This document shows positions 13,187 to 15,147 of a stretch of 15,147 nucleotides of DNA, piece by piece. How positions within the stretch are numbered: position 1 is the first letter of the stretch; every line of letters begins with the position of its first letter. Below the pieces are notes generated by a model. It worked only from the letters and a program-made list of their open reading frames with translations. It did not search any database and was not told the origin of the DNA. The DNA is from Planctomycetota bacterium (GTDB lineage Bacteria > Planctomycetota > Phycisphaerae > Sedimentisphaerales > SM23-30). The translations under genes and the position numbers were made by a program. Location of the stretch: contig JAKQBU010000088.1 of the NCBI GenBank assembly GCA_029573975.1, positions 1 through 15,147 on the forward strand, given 5' to 3'.

Positions 13187-15147
13187 ATGGATAGTTTTCG
13201 AAGGGTGTTGGGGTATGTAAAGCCCCAATATAAGGCAGTGGCGCTTTCCATTTTCTGTGCTTTGATGGGGGCGATGCTGTTTTCCCTCAGTTTTGTGGCG
13301 ATGCTGCCGCTGATGAAGGTGCTGATCAATGAGGAGGGGCTGCACGGGTGGGTGAATCGGGGAATCGTCAGGCATCGCAGCGGGATAAATTTTGAACCGT
13401 TATCCGTACCCGATGATTTTGGCAAATTGACCGAGCTGCAAGTTTCTCACGCGGAGAAGCTGGAAATTAAAAGCGTAAAACTGAAGTCGGCGGCGTATGA
13501 GGCGGGGTTGCGGGAACGGGATGAAATCCAATCGGTAACGGCTGGTTCGCATTCGATTTCCGACCGGGATCAGATCTTGCGGAAGCTGGTCGAAATGCCC
13601 GGCGGCGAAGCGGTGGCTTTGGCTGTGGAGCGCAGTGACGGAACGGCGGAAACCATCGAATTGAGGCTGGAGGAACCGCCGCTTTATACCGGGCTGGCGC
13701 AAAAGCTGTTACGTTTTATACCGCAGGAGCAGGGAGCCGAATTTAAGCGAAAATCAATCATTCTGATCATTGTGATCCTGCTGGCGGCGACGCTCATCCG
13801 CTGCGTTATGCGTTTCGGACAGGAATATCTGGCCAATCGGATCGGATTTCGGACGATTATGTGGCTGCGGCGGGATGCCTATCGCAATGCCATCCGGCTG
13901 CCGATGAGTTATTTTGGAACGCGGGGAATCAGCGATACCATGAGCCGGTTTGTGCAGGACTCCAACCGGATCAACAGCGGAATCAATACGGTGCTGGGCA
14001 AGATGGTCCGGGAACCGATCGCCATTTTGTTTTTAGTGATTGCCGCTTTTGCGATCAATGCCAAGATGACGCTGTTGGTGCTGGTAGGCGTTCTTCCTGC
14101 GGCCGTAATCATCGGTATGCTGGGGAAAAAAATGCGAAAGGCTACCAAGCGGACGTTGTCCAGCTGGTCGTTCATGCTGGCGAATTTGCAGGACCGGCTG
14201 CTGGGGATCCGGGTGGTAAAGGGGTACCATTGTGAGAATCATGAGGAGCAGCATTTTGGCCAGATCAACGCGAGACTGCTGAAGCAGCAGTTTCGGGTGG
14301 CGAAAATTGATGCTGCCAGCGGTCCGATGCTGGAAGCCCTGGGGATGACGGCTGCCTCGGTCGGGATGATTTTTGCGGCCCGGGTTATGACCGGCGGCCA
14401 CATGGAAACCAGCGAATTTTTCGCCCTAGTCGCCTTGCTGGCGACGATTGCGGAATCGGGCCGCAAGCTGGGGGATTTGTGGCCCCGGCTATCGATTGCC
14501 AATGCGGCGGCGGAACGGATTTTTGAATTGATTGACACCCCGGCGGAAACAGATCCGCCCGATGCGGAGGAACTGGGCCGGTTATCACGGAACGTAGAAT
14601 TTCGGAATTTGACTTTTATCTATCCCAACAGCAAAGTCCCGGCTTTGCAAAATATTCAGGCCGTTGTGAACGCCGGGGAAACGGTTGCGGTGGTCGGTCC
14701 CAACGGGTCGGGAAAAACGACCCTGCTGAGCCTGATTCCGAAGTTTTATAGTCCCCAGGAAGGAGCTATCCTGATCGACGGCCAGGATATCGCCCGGGCG
14801 ACGCTGTCGAGTCTGCGGGAGCAAATCGGGATCGTGACGCAGAACACCATTATCTTTCATGATACGATTGCGTACAATATCGGGTACGGCCGTCCGGAGG
14901 CAAGCCGGGAGGAGATAGTCGCCGCGGCCCGGCGGGCCTACGCCCATGAATTTATCGAGCAGTTGGCACGCCAGTACGATACGGTGGTGGGGGAACAGGG
15001 ATCGACCCTGTCGGGCGGCCAGTTGCAGCGGCTGGCGATCGCGCGGGCCATATTGCGTGATCCGGCGATTCTGATATTCGATGAGGCGATGAGCCAGATC
15101 GATTCGGAAAGCGAGGCGAAGATTCAGAAGGCGATTATGGAGTTTTC
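13187..15147 (+). CDS. MsbA/MDR-type ABC exporter with an inserted PDZ-like domain (3' end outside window)
   Basis: A fused permease-ATPase half-transporter of the type that exports lipids, drugs or peptides; 653 residues are visible and the frame is open at the edge. TM1 is about residues 17-46. Residues about 75-163 form an insert in the first extracytoplasmic loop with a PDZ pattern: LEIKSVKLKSAAYEAGLRERDEIQ, then a helix (127-136) and VALAVERSDG. TM2 is about 188-207, with further helices at about 275-313 and 383-425. The ATPase has Walker A GPNGSGKTT (504-512), Q-loop Gln552, signature LSGGQ (608-612) and Walker B ILIFDEA (628-634), followed by an unusual D-loop SQID where SALD is typical. 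The missing end should be only a few dozen residues with the H-loop. The ATG at 13187 has GAGAG 7 nt upstream. The substrate is unknown. Transporter identity is very secure; the PDZ call rests on sequence pattern. Confidence 0.92.
   Translation, partial: MDSFRRVLGYVKPQYKAVALSIFCALMGAMLFSLSFVAMLPLMKVLINEEGLHGWVNRGIVRHRSGINFEPLSVPDDFGKLTELQVSHAEKLEIKSVKLKSAAYEAGLRERDEIQSVTAGSHSISDRDQILRKLVEMPGGEAVALAVERSDGTAETIELRLEEPPLYTGLAQKLLRFIPQEQGAEFKRKSIILIIVILLAATLIRCVMRFGQEYLANRIGFRTIMWLRRDAYRNAIRLPMSYFGTRGISDTMSRFVQDSNRINSGINTVLGKMVREPIAILFLVIAAFAINAKMTLLVLVGVLPAAVIIGMLGKKMRKATKRTLSSWSFMLANLQDRLLGIRVVKGYHCENHEEQHFGQINARLLKQQFRVAKIDAASGPMLEALGMTAASVGMIFAARVMTGGHMETSEFFALVALLATIAESGRKLGDLWPRLSIANAAAERIFELIDTPAETDPPDAEELGRLSRNVEFRNLTFIYPNSKVPALQNIQAVVNAGETVAVVGPNGSGKTTLLSLIPKFYSPQEGAILIDGQDIARATLSSLREQIGIVTQNTIIFHDTIAYNIGYGRPEASREEIVAAARRAYAHEFIEQLARQYDTVVGEQGSTLSGGQLQRLAIARAILRDPAILIFDEAMSQIDSESEAKIQKAIMEF

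Noticed and set aside
13861..14235. Open frame in another frame inside the ABC exporter
   Set aside because: It lies in the membrane-domain coding part of the exporter, whose own frame is uninterrupted and fully recognisable.
1..15147. tRNA, rRNA, CRISPR array, transposase or phage genes
   Set aside because: None was seen on either strand; there are no regularly spaced direct repeats, and the only element-like repeats are non-coding.

Overview
The window looks like a chromosomal segment from a planctomycete-like bacterium, possibly an anaerobic or fermentative member near the Phycisphaerae. This placement is an inference. It rests on a membrane Ser/Thr kinase with a C-terminal TM2 domain, an FHA-like protein and an ECF-type sigma factor with a C-terminal extension standing together, and on an ADP-forming acyl-CoA synthetase paired with a CoA-transferase/GNAT fusion. 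No rRNA, tRNA or phylogenetic marker is present. I see no phage, plasmid or CRISPR content.

Region 1 (1-6276) is a signalling block. Three genes run leftward: a coiled-coil membrane-anchored protein (5127-4267), a helical-repeat protein with two degenerate FHA-like domains (4155-2581), and a multi-spanning Ser/Thr kinase that leaves the window at position 1. A sigma-70/ECF-type sigma factor (5368-6276) is divergent from them. Its C-terminal extension resembles a zinc-binding anti-sigma domain. Between the FHA gene and the kinase lies a compact 168-bp non-coding element with perfect 26-bp terminal inverted repeats and two internal hairpins. It looks like a MITE.

Region 2 (6277-6764) is the non-coding gap between convergent transcription units. 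It holds a branched, hairpin-rich element ending in a T tract, with a plausible promoter in front of it, and a clean intrinsic terminator for the leftward operon.

Region 3 (10747-6765, leftward) is a two-gene acyl-CoA operon with a 4-nt ATGA overlap. The first gene is a fused alpha-beta ADP-forming acetate/acyl-CoA synthetase. The second is an acetyl-CoA hydrolase/CoA-transferase fused to a GNAT acetyltransferase domain. Together they can interconvert acyl-CoA and free acid with ATP formation, and the GNAT domain may allow regulation by acetylation.

Region 4 (10748-11406) is a 659-bp non-coding divergent region with an unusual amount of repeat structure: a 23-bp motif present twice about 294 bp apart, an approximately 90-nt imperfect inverted repeat between the copies, a 9-bp direct repeat, and a strong sigma-70-like promoter for the rightward gene.

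Region 5 (11407 to the right edge) contains a coiled-coil lipoprotein of unknown function and, after its own likely promoter, an MsbA/MDR-type ABC exporter. The exporter carries a PDZ-like domain in its first extracytoplasmic loop and is cut by the end of the window.

The most unusual signals are the PDZ-bearing exporter, the sigma factor with a built-in ZAS-like tail next to a kinase/FHA set, the 168-bp inverted-repeat element, and the two structured non-coding regions.
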